DNA of 64,000 nucleotides, from NCBI RefSeq assembly GCF_008806345.1, contig NZ_VZZJ01000002.1, positions 186,001-250,000 on the forward strand. The letters are read 5' to 3'. The position numbers and the translations under genes were made by a program. The DNA comes from Methylobacterium planeticum. Lineage in GTDB: Bacteria; Pseudomonadota; Alphaproteobacteria; Rhizobiales; Beijerinckiaceae. Below the pieces are notes generated by a model that saw only the letters and a list, made by a program, of their open reading frames with translations, was not told the origin of the DNA and searched no databases. The first letter of the stretch is position 1. Each line of letters starts with the position of its first letter. Positions 8,827 to 17,237 of this stretch are shown piece after piece.

Positions 8827-8835
8827 TGTGGATAA
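8827..8835 (-). promoter_or_regulatory. DnaA box (perfect)
   Basis: TGTGGATAA is the exact reverse complement of the consensus TTATCCACA. Two weaker relatives lie at 8793-8801 (TTGTCCACC) and 9061-9069 (TGTGGACGC). Confidence 0.85.
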
Positions 8836-9023
8836 GGTGCCGGACGCGCAGGGTCCAGGGCGACGGCGTCGTCCTTCGTCGACTCCGCCGTCAACAGGCC
8901 GTCATGACGGCGCGCCGGATTCCCGACGCGTGGGAGAATCCGGGACGCGCGCAGCCTCCAGGCCGCGAGCCCCGCTCAAGCCGCTGGCGAGGCTGTTCTA
9001 TCCGGGACATTGGAGGGAATCTG

Positions 9024-9039
9024 TTAAAGCCCTCTTAAC
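9024..9039 (+). promoter_or_regulatory. CtrA-binding motif (perfect) in oriC
   Basis: TTAA at 9024-9027, seven bases, then TTAAC at 9035-9039 matches the CtrA consensus TTAA-N7-TTAAC exactly. In Caulobacter CtrA silences oriC by binding such sites. It is about 205 bp upstream of hemE, so it could also affect hemE transcription. Confidence 0.75.
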
Positions 9040-9122
9040 GCCGTCGCGGCGGGGACGGCCTGTGGACGCAGTTGCGATCCCGTGATCCAGCCTCCAAGAG
9101 AAAAAACAGAGTCCTAGAATCT

Positions 9123-9140
9123 CTCTTCTTCTTTGAAGAG
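9123..9140. promoter_or_regulatory. Inverted repeat in the A+T-rich part of oriC
   Basis: CTCTTC (9123-9128) and GAAGAG (9135-9140) form a perfect 6-bp inverted repeat around a T-rich hexamer. It adjoins a GAGTC/GAATC pair at 9109-9121 and the most A+T-rich part of the gap. Confidence 0.4.
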
Positions 9141-9245
9141 GGCCTGGGTGGGGATGGCGTCGTGGCGCCCATCCGGACGGGCTCCAAGAGGGTTTCGGGA
9201 AGATAGCCCATCGTGCCGAGGGCGCGCATGGGATAGGGAGGGGCC

Positions 9246-10379
9246 ATGGCCCAATCAGTTCAGGCGGACCGCAAGGTCCTGCGCGTGCTCTCCGGCGAGG
9301 CCCTGTCCCCGCCGCCCGCCTGGATGATGCGGCAGGCCGGCCGCTATCTTCCGGAATACCGCGAGACCCGGGCCGAGGCCGGCTCCTTCCTCGACCTCTG
9401 CTACAGCCCCGATTTCGCCGTCGAGGTCACGCTGCAGCCGATCCGCCGGTTCGGCTTCGAGGCCTCGATCCTGTTCTCGGACATCCTCGTGGTGCCGCAC
9501 GCCCTCGGGCAGGACGTGCGCTTCGTCGAGGGCGAGGGCCCGCGGCTCGATCCGATGCATGGCCGGGCGGAGTTCGAGCGCCTGCGCCGGGCCGACGACC
9601 CGGCGATCTTCACGCATCTCGAGCCCGTCTTCGAGACCGTGCGGCGCCTGAGGGCGGATCTGCCCCCTGAGACGACGCTGCTCGGCTTCTGCGGCGCGCC
9701 CTGGACGGTGGCGAGCTACATGATCGGCGGCCGCGGCACGCCGGACCTCGCGCCGGCCCGCGCGCTCGCCGAGGGCGACACCGCCCTCGTCGATGCGCTG
9801 ATCGACCGGCTCGTCACGGTGCAGACCGCCTACCTCGTGCGCCAGCTCCGGGCGGGAGCGGACGCGGTCCAGATCTTCGAATCCCATGCGGGCTCGCTGC
9901 CGAAGGCGGTGCCGCTCGCGAGCGACACGGTCGAGCCGGTGGGCGACGTCTCCGAGAGCGCGCTTCCGGAGACCCGGGCGATCGATGCCCTGAGCCGCTG
10001 GTCCTTCCGGCCGATCGCCCGGATGATCGCCGGCATCCGGGCCGAGGTGCCGGGTGCGAAGATCATCGTGTTCGCGCGGGGCTCGGGCCTCGACGGGCAT
10101 GCCCGCGTGGTGCCTGAGACGGGCGCTGACGCCGTCGGCGTCGATTGGGCAGTGGACCTCGCGGCGTTGCGGGCACGCGTCCCGGCGAGCACCGTGACGC
10201 AGGGAAACGTGCATCCCGACACCCTGATCGAGGGCGGGCCGGCCCTGGACGCCGCGGTGGATGCCGTGCTGGCGGCGACCCGCGGCCTGCCGCACATCTT
10301 CAATCTCGGCCACGGCATCACGCCCCAGACCCCCGTCGCCCATGTCGAGCAGATGCTCGCCCGGCTGCGGCGGCGCTGA
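9246..10379 (+). CDS. hemE: Uroporphyrinogen decarboxylase
   Basis: HemE removes four acetate carboxyls from uroporphyrinogen III to give coproporphyrinogen III in haem and corrin synthesis. The 377-residue protein starts with the family signature PPAWMMRQAGRYLPEYR at residues 20-36, then FSDILVVPHALG around 79-90 and GFCGAPWTVASYM around 143-155. The C-terminus has TQGNVHPDTLI and FNLGHGITPQTP. It is longer than the usual 340-350 residues because of an insert of roughly 25 residues after ESHAGSLP (about 219-250), and that segment has His where most homologues have Trp (D/E-S-W-A-G). GGGAGGGG lies just before the ATG. hemJ follows after 3 bp. Confidence 0.95.
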   Translation: MAQSVQADRKVLRVLSGEALSPPPAWMMRQAGRYLPEYRETRAEAGSFLDLCYSPDFAVEVTLQPIRRFGFEASILFSDILVVPHALGQDVRFVEGEGPRLDPMHGRAEFERLRRADDPAIFTHLEPVFETVRRLRADLPPETTLLGFCGAPWTVASYMIGGRGTPDLAPARALAEGDTALVDALIDRLVTVQTAYLVRQLRAGADAVQIFESHAGSLPKAVPLASDTVEPVGDVSESALPETRAIDALSRWSFRPIARMIAGIRAEVPGAKIIVFARGSGLDGHARVVPETGADAVGVDWAVDLAALRARVPASTVTQGNVHPDTLIEGGPALDAAVDAVLAATRGLPHIFNLGHGITPQTPVAHVEQMLARLRRR

Positions 10380-10382
10380 TCC

Positions 10383-10823
10383 GTGCTCTACGACTGGATC
10401 AAGGCGGGGCACGTCATCGCGCTCATCGCCTGGATGGCGGGGATGCTCTACCTGCCCCGCCTCTTCGTCTACCACGCCGCCCTGCCGGCCGGCCCCGCCT
10501 CGGCGGCGCAGTCCGACACCTTCAAGGTGATGGAGCGCCGGCTCCTCAAGGCGATCATGAATCCGGCCATGATCGCGACCTGGATCTTCGGCCTGGCGCT
10601 CGCCGCCATGAGCGGCTTCTACGCCTCGGGCTGGCTCCAGGCGAAGTTCGTGCTGGTGCTGGGGATGTCCGGCATCCACGGCTGGCTCGCCCGGATGGTC
10701 AAGGACTTCGCGGCCGACCGGAACACCCGGGCTCCCAGGTTCTACCGCATCCTCAACGAGGTCCCGACGCTCGTGATGATCGGGATCGTCATCCTGGCGG
10801 TGGTGAAGCCGGCCTTCGGCTGA
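10383..10823 (+). CDS. hemJ: Protoporphyrinogen IX oxidase, HemJ type
   Basis: HemJ is the b-haem-containing membrane protoporphyrinogen oxidase that replaces HemG/HemY in many alphaproteobacteria. The 146-residue protein has four hydrophobic segments. Conserved His residues are in KAGHVIALIAWMAGMLYLP (first helix) and MSGIHGWLARM (third helix), and an Arg-rich loop with MERRLLKAIMNPAM lies between. It starts with GTG 3 bp after hemE, so the two haem-synthesis genes form one unit. Confidence 0.94.
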   Translation: MLYDWIKAGHVIALIAWMAGMLYLPRLFVYHAALPAGPASAAQSDTFKVMERRLLKAIMNPAMIATWIFGLALAAMSGFYASGWLQAKFVLVLGMSGIHGWLARMVKDFAADRNTRAPRFYRILNEVPTLVMIGIVILAVVKPAFG

Positions 10824-10846
10824 TCGGGTGATCCTGTGATCACAAC

Positions 10847-10882
10847 CGGCAAGGTCGCATCGTCACCGGCGCGACCTTGCCG
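10847..10882. terminator. Strong hairpin downstream of hemJ
   Basis: CGGCAAGGTCGC (10847-10858) and GCGACCTTGCCG (10871-10882) form a perfect 12-bp stem with a 12-nt loop. No T-run follows, so it is a terminator-like or mRNA-stabilising hairpin rather than a classic intrinsic terminator. It is preceded by the palindrome TGTGATCACA (10835-10844). Confidence 0.55.
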
Positions 10883-10934
10883 CCGCGGCGGTTTCGGGCG
10901 AGCCTGCACCCCGTCTCCGGATCTCGGGAAGCCC

Positions 10935-11285
10935 ATGTCGACTCGACGGATCGTGCCGATCGCCCTCGTCCTCGCCGCCGCGGCGGCCGGCCCCGCGCAG
11001 GCCGCGAGCTTCCCTTGCGCCAAGGCCGAGGCGCCCGACGAGAAGGCGGTCTGCGCCGACCTCGCCCTGAACGACCTCGACGTGGAGATGGCGGTCCGGT
11101 TCGAGATCCTGAAGGACCTGCTGCCGATGGGCGGTCGCGGCAAGCTGCGCGACGACCAGGAGGCCTGGCTCGCCGAGCGCCGCACCTGCGGGGCCGACAC
11201 CGCCTGCCTCCAGCAGGCCTACGCGGCGCGCCTGAAGACGCTGCGCGCGGTCTTCTCGGAATTCGCCAAGCAGGGACCGCAGTAA
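10935..11285 (+). CDS. LprI-like (DUF1311) secreted protein
   Basis: A 116-residue protein with a Sec signal peptide (positively charged start, Ala-rich core, likely cleavage after AQA near residue 23). A mature domain of the lysozyme inhibitor LprI N-terminal type follows. Its four cysteines lie in FPCAKA, KAVCADLALNDLD, RRTCGADTAC, with the DDQEAWLAERR helix between them. Members are periplasmic; lysozyme inhibition is known for only a few, so the role here is open. I chose the ATG at 10935 because it starts the signal peptide and GGGAAG precedes it. Confidence 0.85.
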   Translation: MSTRRIVPIALVLAAAAAGPAQAASFPCAKAEAPDEKAVCADLALNDLDVEMAVRFEILKDLLPMGGRGKLRDDQEAWLAERRTCGADTACLQQAYAARLKTLRAVFSEFAKQGPQ

Positions 11286-11319
11286 CGGGTGGGGCGTAAC
11301 GCGGCCGGGCGCGGGCGCC

Positions 11320-12351
11320 TCAGAGCCGCGCCAGCAGGCGCTCCGCCAGGGGATTCTCGGCCGCGAAGGCGTAGTCGGTCCGGCGCACCGTGACGGAGCG
11401 GGCCCCGGCCTTCACGAGGGCGTCGGAGAGGTCGAACACCGCGTCGACGGGGCAGCGCAGCACGATCTCGCCGTCCGCGCCGCGCGGCGCCCCGTAGGGA
11501 AGCTCGGCCTCGTGCAAGCCCGCGAGCGTGGCGAGGTCGATCGTCCCGGTCTCGGGCAGGGCCGCCCGGACCTCCCGGGTGGTGCGGGCGCGCTCCTCGG
11601 CGGCGATCCGCCCGAGCACCGCCCGCAGGGCCTCGCGCTGGCTCCCGCCCCACGCCGCCTTCAGCGAGGCGACGAGGTTGGCCTCGGAGCGCAGGATCAC
11701 GCCGTCCTCGAGGATCTTGAGGGCGTTCGCCGCGAGCGTCGCGCCGGTCGTGGTGATGTCGACGACGATCTCGGCGGAGCCCGCCGCCGGGGCGCCCTCG
11801 GTGGCGCCGAGGCTCTCGACGATGCGGTAATCGGCGACGCCCTTCTCGGAGAAGAAGCGCCGGGTCAGGTTGACGTATTTCGTGGCAATGCGCAGCCGCT
11901 TGCCGTGATGCGCCCGCATCGCGGCCGCGACCTCGTCGAGGTCGTCCATGGCGCGCACGTCGATCCAGGCCTGCGGCACCGCGACCACGACCGTCGCCTG
12001 CCCGAAGCCGAGCGGCGTCAGGAGTTCGACCTGGCCCCGCACATCGGGCAGCGTCTCGCGGATCAGGTCCTCGCCGGTGATGCCGAGATGGGCCGCGCCG
12101 GAGGCGAGCTGGCTCGCGATCTCGGAGGCCGAGAGGTAGCGCACCTCGACATTCGGCACGCCGACGAGCTTGCCCCGGTAGTCGCGGGCGCCGGCGCCCT
12201 GCGCGAGCTTGAGGCCGGCGCGGGCGAAGAACGCGCTCGCATTCTCCTGCAGGCGCCCCTTCGAGGGGACCGCCAGCACGAGGGGACCGCCGGTCGCGGC
12301 CTCGGCAGAACCCGTTCCGGCGGACCCCGTCATGGCATGCATCCCCGTCAC
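11320..12351 (-). CDS. hisG: ATP phosphoribosyltransferase catalytic subunit
   Basis: HisG condenses ATP with PRPP, the first and feedback-controlled step of histidine synthesis. The N-terminal part has VLAVPSKGRLQENA, ASQLASGAAHLGITGEDL, the PRPP-binding VVDITTTGATLAAN and RIATKYVNLTRRFF. At 343 residues it is longer than the ~230-residue short form that needs HisZ; an extra C-terminal segment of about 80 residues ends in VFDLSDALVKAGARSVTVRR. GTG at 12349-12351 overlaps the hisZ stop (GTGA) and has GGGAGGGA 7 nt upstream, so I chose it over ATGs at 12342 and 12333. Confidence 0.94.
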   Translation of the reverse strand: MTGMHAMTGSAGTGSAEAATGGPLVLAVPSKGRLQENASAFFARAGLKLAQGAGARDYRGKLVGVPNVEVRYLSASEIASQLASGAAHLGITGEDLIRETLPDVRGQVELLTPLGFGQATVVVAVPQAWIDVRAMDDLDEVAAAMRAHHGKRLRIATKYVNLTRRFFSEKGVADYRIVESLGATEGAPAAGSAEIVVDITTTGATLAANALKILEDGVILRSEANLVASLKAAWGGSQREALRAVLGRIAAEERARTTREVRAALPETGTIDLATLAGLHEAELPYGAPRGADGEIVLRCPVDAVFDLSDALVKAGARSVTVRRTDYAFAAENPLAERLLARL

Positions 12352-13496
12352 CGCGGCGTCCCTCCCGCCTGAACCACCCGGTTGAGCCAGAAGGCGCAGC
12401 CCACAGCCGGGAGCGGGACGGGGCTGCCGAGATGCGTGAGCAGCCCGTCGTAGCGGCCGCCGCCGACGAGGACGGGCGCGTCCGCGGCCCCCGCCGTCAC
12501 TTCGAAGATGAAGCCCGTATAGTAGTCGAGGTTGCGCGCGAAGCCGCCCGAGAAGCCGAAGCGCTCCACCGGCAGGCCGCGCGCGGCCATGAAGCCGGTG
12601 CGCTCCTCGAACAGGCCCAGCGCCGCCTCGAAGGGCGGATGGCGGAGTCCCGCGTCGCGGGCGAGTGCGCGCAGGGCCTGGGCGGCGGAATCGGGATCGC
12701 CTCCGATCGCCCGGTAGCGCTCGATGACGGCACGGTTCTCGGTGTTGAGGCCCGCGCCGCCACTGGCCTGCGCGGAGGCCTTGGCGAGGAAGCGCTCGGC
12801 GATCTCGGCCGCGCTGCGCCCGCCGACCCGCGAGATGCCGGCAATCGAGAGGACGTCCTCCACGAAGGCGCGCACGCCCTTGGGGTCCTGTCCCTGGATC
12901 GCCGCCAGGAGGCCCGCATGCGGATCCTCCGTCGCCGCCGCATGGGTCACGCCATCGAGCGAACGGCCGGCGGCGAGCGCGCGCAGGGTCCGCCGCTTGG
13001 CGGCCGGCGGAACCGACAGCCCGTCGAGCAGGGCGACCGTGAGGCCCATGTCGCCGAGGCGGACCGCGACGTCGGTGCGACCGAACAGGGCGAGGCCTTC
13101 GAGGGCGAGACCGATCACCTCCGCATCCGCCGCCGGCGTGTCGGCGCGGCCGATCGACTCGATTCCGGCCTGCAGGAACTCGTCGGGCTCGTCGCCGGCG
13201 AGCCGGAAGACGGGACCGAGATAGCTGTAATCGGCGCTCAGCCCGTCGGCGCGCGAGCGGTGCAGGCGGCCGACCGGGATGGTGAATTCGGGCCGCAGGC
13301 ACAACTCGGTGCCGGCCTCGTCCTGCGTGACGAAGATGCGGCGCCGGATGTCCTCGCCGGACAATTCGAGGAACGGCTCCACGGGCTGGAGCACGGGCGG
13401 CGTCACGGCGGCATAGCCGGCCTCGACGAAATGCTGGGCGAGCCGCGCCTGTGCGTCGCCACCCGCGCTCGGGCTCCCTGCCTCGGGTAACATCAT
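12348..13496 (-). CDS. hisZ: ATP phosphoribosyltransferase regulatory subunit
   Basis: HisZ is a catalytically inactive paralogue of histidyl-tRNA synthetase that forms the allosteric complex with HisG. The 382-residue protein keeps the class II core: LCLRPEFTIPVGRLH, SYLGPVFR, EFLQAGIESIG, and RNLDYYTGFIFEV followed by GGGRYDGLL. It lacks the C-terminal anticodon-binding domain of HisS. I chose ATG at 13494-13496; an upstream Arg-rich extension to 13577 lacks a ribosome site. It lies between hisS and hisG on the same strand and overlaps hisG by four bases. Confidence 0.93.
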   Translation of the reverse strand: MMLPEAGSPSAGGDAQARLAQHFVEAGYAAVTPPVLQPVEPFLELSGEDIRRRIFVTQDEAGTELCLRPEFTIPVGRLHRSRADGLSADYSYLGPVFRLAGDEPDEFLQAGIESIGRADTPAADAEVIGLALEGLALFGRTDVAVRLGDMGLTVALLDGLSVPPAAKRRTLRALAAGRSLDGVTHAAATEDPHAGLLAAIQGQDPKGVRAFVEDVLSIAGISRVGGRSAAEIAERFLAKASAQASGGAGLNTENRAVIERYRAIGGDPDSAAQALRALARDAGLRHPPFEAALGLFEERTGFMAARGLPVERFGFSGGFARNLDYYTGFIFEVTAGAADAPVLVGGGRYDGLLTHLGSPVPLPAVGCAFWLNRVVQAGGTPR

Positions 13497-13624
13497 GGGT
13501 TCACTCGCCGTCTCTGGCGGCTCTCTAGCAACCGGCGCGCGCCTTGGCGACCGCGACCGGCGGGAATGATTGCGCAAGGAAGGTCCCGGGGCCCGCCCGC
13601 CTCAGGATCACGGCACGGCCCGCC

Positions 13625-15160
13625 TCAGGCGCCGGCCCCGTAATGCCGCGCCAGGACCGCGCGGACCCGCTCCACCAGCTCGGCCTCCGGCACCGAGAAC
13701 TGGGCGGGCCGCGCGGCCTTCCACTCGGCGTTGCTGGCGATGTTCTCGGCCGCGCGCGCGCCCTCGATCAGGTCCTTGATCTGGACCTCGCCCGCCTCGC
13801 GCTCGTTGGAGCCCTGGATGATCACGACCGGTGCGCGGCGGCGGTCGGCGTATTTCATCTGCGCCTTCATGCCGGCACCCCCGAGATAGAGCTCGGCCCG
13901 GATGTTGGCGGCCCGCAGGTTGGCGACGAGGCGCTGGTAATCCGCGACGTTCTCCCGGTCGAGCACCAGAACCACCACGGGGCCCGGCTTCTGCGTGCCC
14001 TGGAGGAGCGGGCTCCTCACGAGCTGCAGCGCCGAGAACAGGCGCGAGACGCCGATCGAGAACCCGGTCGCCGGGACGGGCTCGGCGCGGAAGCGCCCGA
14101 CGAGGCCGTCGTAGCGACCGCCGCCGGCCACCGACCCGAAGCGGACCACCTGGCCCTCCTCGTTCGTCACCGGGAAGGTCAGCTCCGCCTCGTAGACGGG
14201 GCCCGTGTAGTACTCGAGGCCGCGCACCACGCTCGGGTCGGCCCGGATCTGATCGTGGCCGTAGCCGGCCGCCGCGCAGAGACGCATGATCGCGTGCAGC
14301 TCGGCGATGCCCTCGCGGCCGGTCTCGGAATCGCCCACCACGTCGCCCCAGGAGCGGAAGAACTGCTCCCAGAAATGGACCCGGTCGCCCCCGTCGCTGG
14401 GCGAGGCCTGGAACGACACGTAGGCGAGGATGCGCTCGATCGCATCCTCGGGCAGGCCCGCCCCCTTGGTAAAATCGCCGCTCTCGTCCTTGCGGCCGGG
14501 GCCGAGAAGGAGGCGGACGCCGTCGGGCCCGAGCCGGTCGAGCTTGTCGATGGCGCGCAGCACCGTGAGGCGGCGGCCGGCCTGATCGGGCCCGGCGAGG
14601 CCGATTGCCTCCATGACGCCGTCCAGGACCTTCCGGTTGTTCACCTTGATGACGTACTGGCCCTTGAGGCCGAGCCGATCCAGGGTGTCGGCCGCCATCA
14701 TGCAGATCTCGGCATCGGCCGCGACGCTCGGCGCGCCGACGATGTCGGCATCGAACTGCATGAACTGGCGGAAGCGGCCCGGCCCCGGCTTCTCGTTGCG
14801 GAAGACGTAACCCGCGCGGAAGCTGCGATAGGGCTTCGGGATCGCGTCGAAATGCTCGGCGACGAAGCGCGCGAGCGGAGCGGTCAGGTCGTAGCGCAGC
14901 GAGAGCCAGGATTCATCGTCGTCCTGGAACGAGAACACACCCTCGTTCGGCCGGTCGAGATCGGGCAGGAACTTGCCGAGGCTCTCGGTATACTCGATGA
15001 AGGGCGTCTCCAGCGCCTCGAAGCCGTAGAGCTCGAAGGTGCGGCGGATCTCCTCCAGCATCCGGTGCTGGGCTGCGATCTCCTCCTCGCGCCGGTCGAG
15101 GAACCCGCGCGGCAGGCGCGGCTTCAGGGTATCGGCCTTCTTCGAATCGGCCTTGGCCAT
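13625..15160 (-). CDS. hisS: Histidyl-tRNA synthetase
   Basis: HisRS charges tRNA-His. The 511-residue class II enzyme has [12 protein letters not shown] at the start, motif 2 in [20 protein letters not shown], the HisA-type motif [22 protein letters not shown], and motif 3 in FSIGVSRLF. The C-terminal anticodon-binding domain has [17 protein letters not shown] near 430-450. ATG at 15158-15160 gives the usual start; a further upstream ATG at 15187 would add nine Lys/Arg-rich residues. It heads the leftward hisS-hisZ-hisG cluster. Confidence 0.96.
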   Translation of the reverse strand: MAKADSKKADTLKPRLPRGFLDRREEEIAAQHRMLEEIRRTFELYGFEALETPFIEYTESLGKFLPDLDRPNEGVFSFQDDDESWLSLRYDLTAPLARFVAEHFDAIPKPYRSFRAGYVFRNEKPGPGRFRQFMQFDADIVGAPSVAADAEICMMAADTLDRLGLKGQYVIKVNNRKVLDGVMEAIGLAGPDQAGRRLTVLRAIDKLDRLGPDGVRLLLGPGRKDESGDFTKGAGLPEDAIERILAYVSFQASPSDGGDRVHFWEQFFRSWGDVVGDSETGREGIAELHAIMRLCAAAGYGHDQIRADPSVVRGLEYYTGPVYEAELTFPVTNEEGQVVRFGSVAGGGRYDGLVGRFRAEPVPATGFSIGVSRLFSALQLVRSPLLQGTQKPGPVVVLVLDRENVADYQRLVANLRAANIRAELYLGGAGMKAQMKYADRRRAPVVIIQGSNEREAGEVQIKDLIEGARAAENIASNAEWKAARPAQFSVPEAELVERVRAVLARHYGAGA

Positions 15161-15239
15161 CTGTCTTCGCTTCGTCTTGCGCTTCAAACAACCTGCCGGG
15201 CTCTATCGCGGGCGGGGGGCAGCGGCAAGCGCGAGCGGG

Positions 15240-15734
15240 TCAGAGACCGGCCTTGAGGGTCAGGAGCGCGGCCAGGCTCAGGATCGCGAGGGGGATCTGG
15301 AGCGGACGCAGGCGCGCGAAGAACAGGGGCACCTCGCCGCGCCCGGCCGCGATCGGATCGAGCACGGCGATCAGCCCGAAGCCGAGGATGAGCAGGCCGA
15401 GAGCCCAGACGGCCTGCCCGAAGGCCGCAGCCAGGAGGGCGGCGAACCCGAGGCAGAACAGGGCGAGCATCGTCAGGATCTGGACGAGGGTCGGCCCGCC
15501 CTCGGTGCGGAAGGAGACCCCGCGGCGCACGCCCGACAGGAACAGCAGGATGGCGCAGCCCCACAGGATGGTCAGGGTCGCGGTCAGCTCGCCGAGTTCG
15601 CCGCGCAGCAACCATGCGCCCGCGGCCCCGGCCAGGAAGGGCAGCATCGGACCGTAGCCGAAGACGACGCTCAGCCAGGGCGTCTCGCGCGACTCGTGCG
15701 CCGTGATGGTCCGTCCCGCCGCATCCTCTCGCAT
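15240..15734 (-). CDS. DUF3429 family inner-membrane protein
   Basis: A 164-residue protein with five hydrophobic segments typical of DUF3429 (PWLSVVFGYGPMLPFLAGA, ILWGCAILLFLSGVRRG, LTMLALFCLGFAALLAA, WALGLLILGFGLIAVLD, LQIPLAILSLAALL). The FLSGVRRG motif after the second segment is characteristic. No biochemical function is known. ATG at 15732-15734 is used. It follows the MFS gene on the same strand after a gap containing a strong hairpin. Confidence 0.85.
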   Translation of the reverse strand: MREDAAGRTITAHESRETPWLSVVFGYGPMLPFLAGAAGAWLLRGELGELTATLTILWGCAILLFLSGVRRGVSFRTEGGPTLVQILTMLALFCLGFAALLAAAFGQAVWALGLLILGFGLIAVLDPIAAGRGEVPLFFARLRPLQIPLAILSLAALLTLKAGL

Positions 15735-15740
15735 CGTTGC

Positions 15741-15770
15741 ACCCGCTCCCCGGCTGCACGGGGAACGGGT
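15741..15770. terminator. Interrupted 10-bp hairpin between MFS gene and DUF3429 gene
   Basis: ACCCG-C-TCCCC (15741-15751) pairs with GGGGA-A-CGGGT (15760-15770) around an 8-nt loop, with a single C/A mismatch. No T-run follows on the minus strand. It may attenuate or end transcription of the MFS gene. Confidence 0.4.
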
Positions 15771-15807
15771 CCGGCGTGGCACGGTTCCGGAGGCGCCGCC
15801 CGGCCGG

Positions 15808-17058
15808 TCAGGCCGGCTCCGGCTGCTCGGCCGACCGCATCGCGGCCCGGGCCTCGCGCCTGCGGGCGCGGCGACCGGGCTCCGTCGTCGCATCGAGCCA
15901 GACCACGAGGGCGAGCGCGACGAGAGCGGGCGCGCCGAGGGCCAGGAAGGAGCCGGTCCAGCCGAGGAGCGCGTAGGCCAGGCCGCCGTACCACGCCGAG
16001 AGGGCGCCGCCGATGCCCTGCACCGCGTTGACGACGCCGAGCGCGGTCTGCGTCCGGCCCGACCCCCAGGTCAGGTCGGCGACCACGACGGGCACGGCCA
16101 CCCCAACGATGCCGGACGCGACGCCGTCGAGAACTTCCGCGGAGATCAGCCACATCGGGTCGTCGATGAAGCCGGAGAGCGCCGCGCGCACCGGCAGCAC
16201 GGCGAACGCCACGAGCAGGAGCTTGCGCCGTCCGCGCTTGTCGGCGAGCGAGCCGGCGAACAGCGCCACCGGGATCATCACGAGCTGGGCCACCATGACG
16301 TAGCGAGCCGTCCAGACGGTGCCGTTGTGTGCGGTCGCCACGAGCTTCTGGCCGAGCAGGGTCAGCATGCCGCCATTGCCGAGGTTGAACAGCGCGAGCG
16401 CCACGGCGAGGACCAGGAGCCTGCGGTTCGACAACACGCTCCAGATCTTGGCGCGCTCCGGTTTCTCCTCCGCGTCATCCTCCTTCCAGCCGACCGCCCG
16501 GCGCTCGTTGTAGCAATGGCCCGGCGTGGTCGCGGTCGCCACGATGGCGAGCAACGCCATGGCGCCGAGCACCCAGAAGGCCACGGCCGGCCCGAGATGG
16601 GCGGTCCCGAAGCTGATGATGCTGGCCGCGATCAGGATGCCGACATGGTTGAAGGCCTGGTTGCGACCCTGCTGTCTCGGGAAGCGGTCCTTGCCGACGA
16701 TGCCGAGGGTCAGCGCGGTCACAGCGGGCAGGAGCAGGGTGCCCCCGGCGGCTGCCAGCATCTGGGCCCCGAACACCGTCATGAAGGCCCTGGCCGGCAG
16801 GAGCAGCAGCGTACCGCCGAGGATCGCCGCGCAGGCCAGACCGATCAGCAGGCGCGGGCGTCCGAGGCGGTCGACGAGGGCGCCGAAGGGACCGCTCAGG
16901 AGGAGGGTGCCGACGCCCACCAGCGTCGTCACGAAGCCGACCCGTGCCGGGCTCCACTCCCCGGTCTCCGCGAGCCAGGTGCCGAGGAACGGTCCGAGTC
17001 CCCCCTGAATGTCACCGATGAAGACGTTGATCAGGCCGAGATGCGTGGTGGCGTTCAT
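15808..17058 (-). CDS. Major facilitator superfamily transporter
   Basis: A 416-residue transporter with 12 predicted membrane segments. The segment GPFGALVDRLGRPRLL after helix 2 is the MFS motif A, repeated in the second half as GSLADKRGRRKLLLV. The start NATTHLGLINVFIGDIQGGL and the central Lys/Glu-rich loop are seen in a group of uncharacterised MFS exporters of Rhizobiales; the substrate is unknown. I chose ATG at 17056-17058 because this begins the conserved region; the open frame upstream reaches into the secB terminator and has no ribosome site. Confidence 0.85.
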   Translation of the reverse strand: MNATTHLGLINVFIGDIQGGLGPFLGTWLAETGEWSPARVGFVTTLVGVGTLLLSGPFGALVDRLGRPRLLIGLACAAILGGTLLLLPARAFMTVFGAQMLAAAGGTLLLPAVTALTLGIVGKDRFPRQQGRNQAFNHVGILIAASIISFGTAHLGPAVAFWVLGAMALLAIVATATTPGHCYNERRAVGWKEDDAEEKPERAKIWSVLSNRRLLVLAVALALFNLGNGGMLTLLGQKLVATAHNGTVWTARYVMVAQLVMIPVALFAGSLADKRGRRKLLLVAFAVLPVRAALSGFIDDPMWLISAEVLDGVASGIVGVAVPVVVADLTWGSGRTQTALGVVNAVQGIGGALSAWYGGLAYALLGWTGSFLALGAPALVALALVVWLDATTEPGRRARRREARAAMRSAEQPEPA

Positions 17059-17152
17059 GAATCCGGGGGGTTGGGCGGCCGATCCTTCCGCGCAACCTTC
17101 GATCCGGCCGCGGAGGGCCGCGGACAACGCGCGGGCCACGAAAAATGTCGCG

Positions 17153-17186
17153 AAAAAACCCCGGCCGCGCCAGCGGCGACCGGGGT
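17153..17186 (-). terminator. Rho-independent terminator of secB
   Basis: Read on the minus strand, ACCCCGG and CCGGGGT pair around a GC-rich loop and are followed by TTTTTT (17153-17158). It lies about 50 bp after the secB stop and before the MFS gene. Confidence 0.8.
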
Positions 17187-17237
17187 CGTTCATCGAGGGG
17201 CCGGCGCTACGCGCGGGCCCGTGATCTCACCGTGATC

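Larger units (their letters stand above)
8732..9245. other. Probable chromosomal replication origin (oriC)
   Basis: This 514-bp gap lies between the divergent PPSR (RP001) gene and hemE, the hallmark oriC border pair of Caulobacter and Rickettsia. It contains a perfect DnaA box (8827-8835), degenerate boxes at 8793-8801 and 9061-9069, and a perfect CtrA site (9024-9039). Eight GANTC sites begin at 8783, 8816, 8881, 8918, 8936, 9017, 9109 and 9117. There is an A+T-rich, partly palindromic patch at about 9095-9140 that could be the unwinding element. Genes on both sides mostly run away from it. Origin activity is inferred, not shown. Confidence 0.82.

Noticed and set aside
10835..10844. TGTGATCACA as a CRP-type operator
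   Set aside because: It sits next to the hairpin after hemJ, is shorter than the usual TGTGA-N6-TCACA site, and no promoter context is visible.
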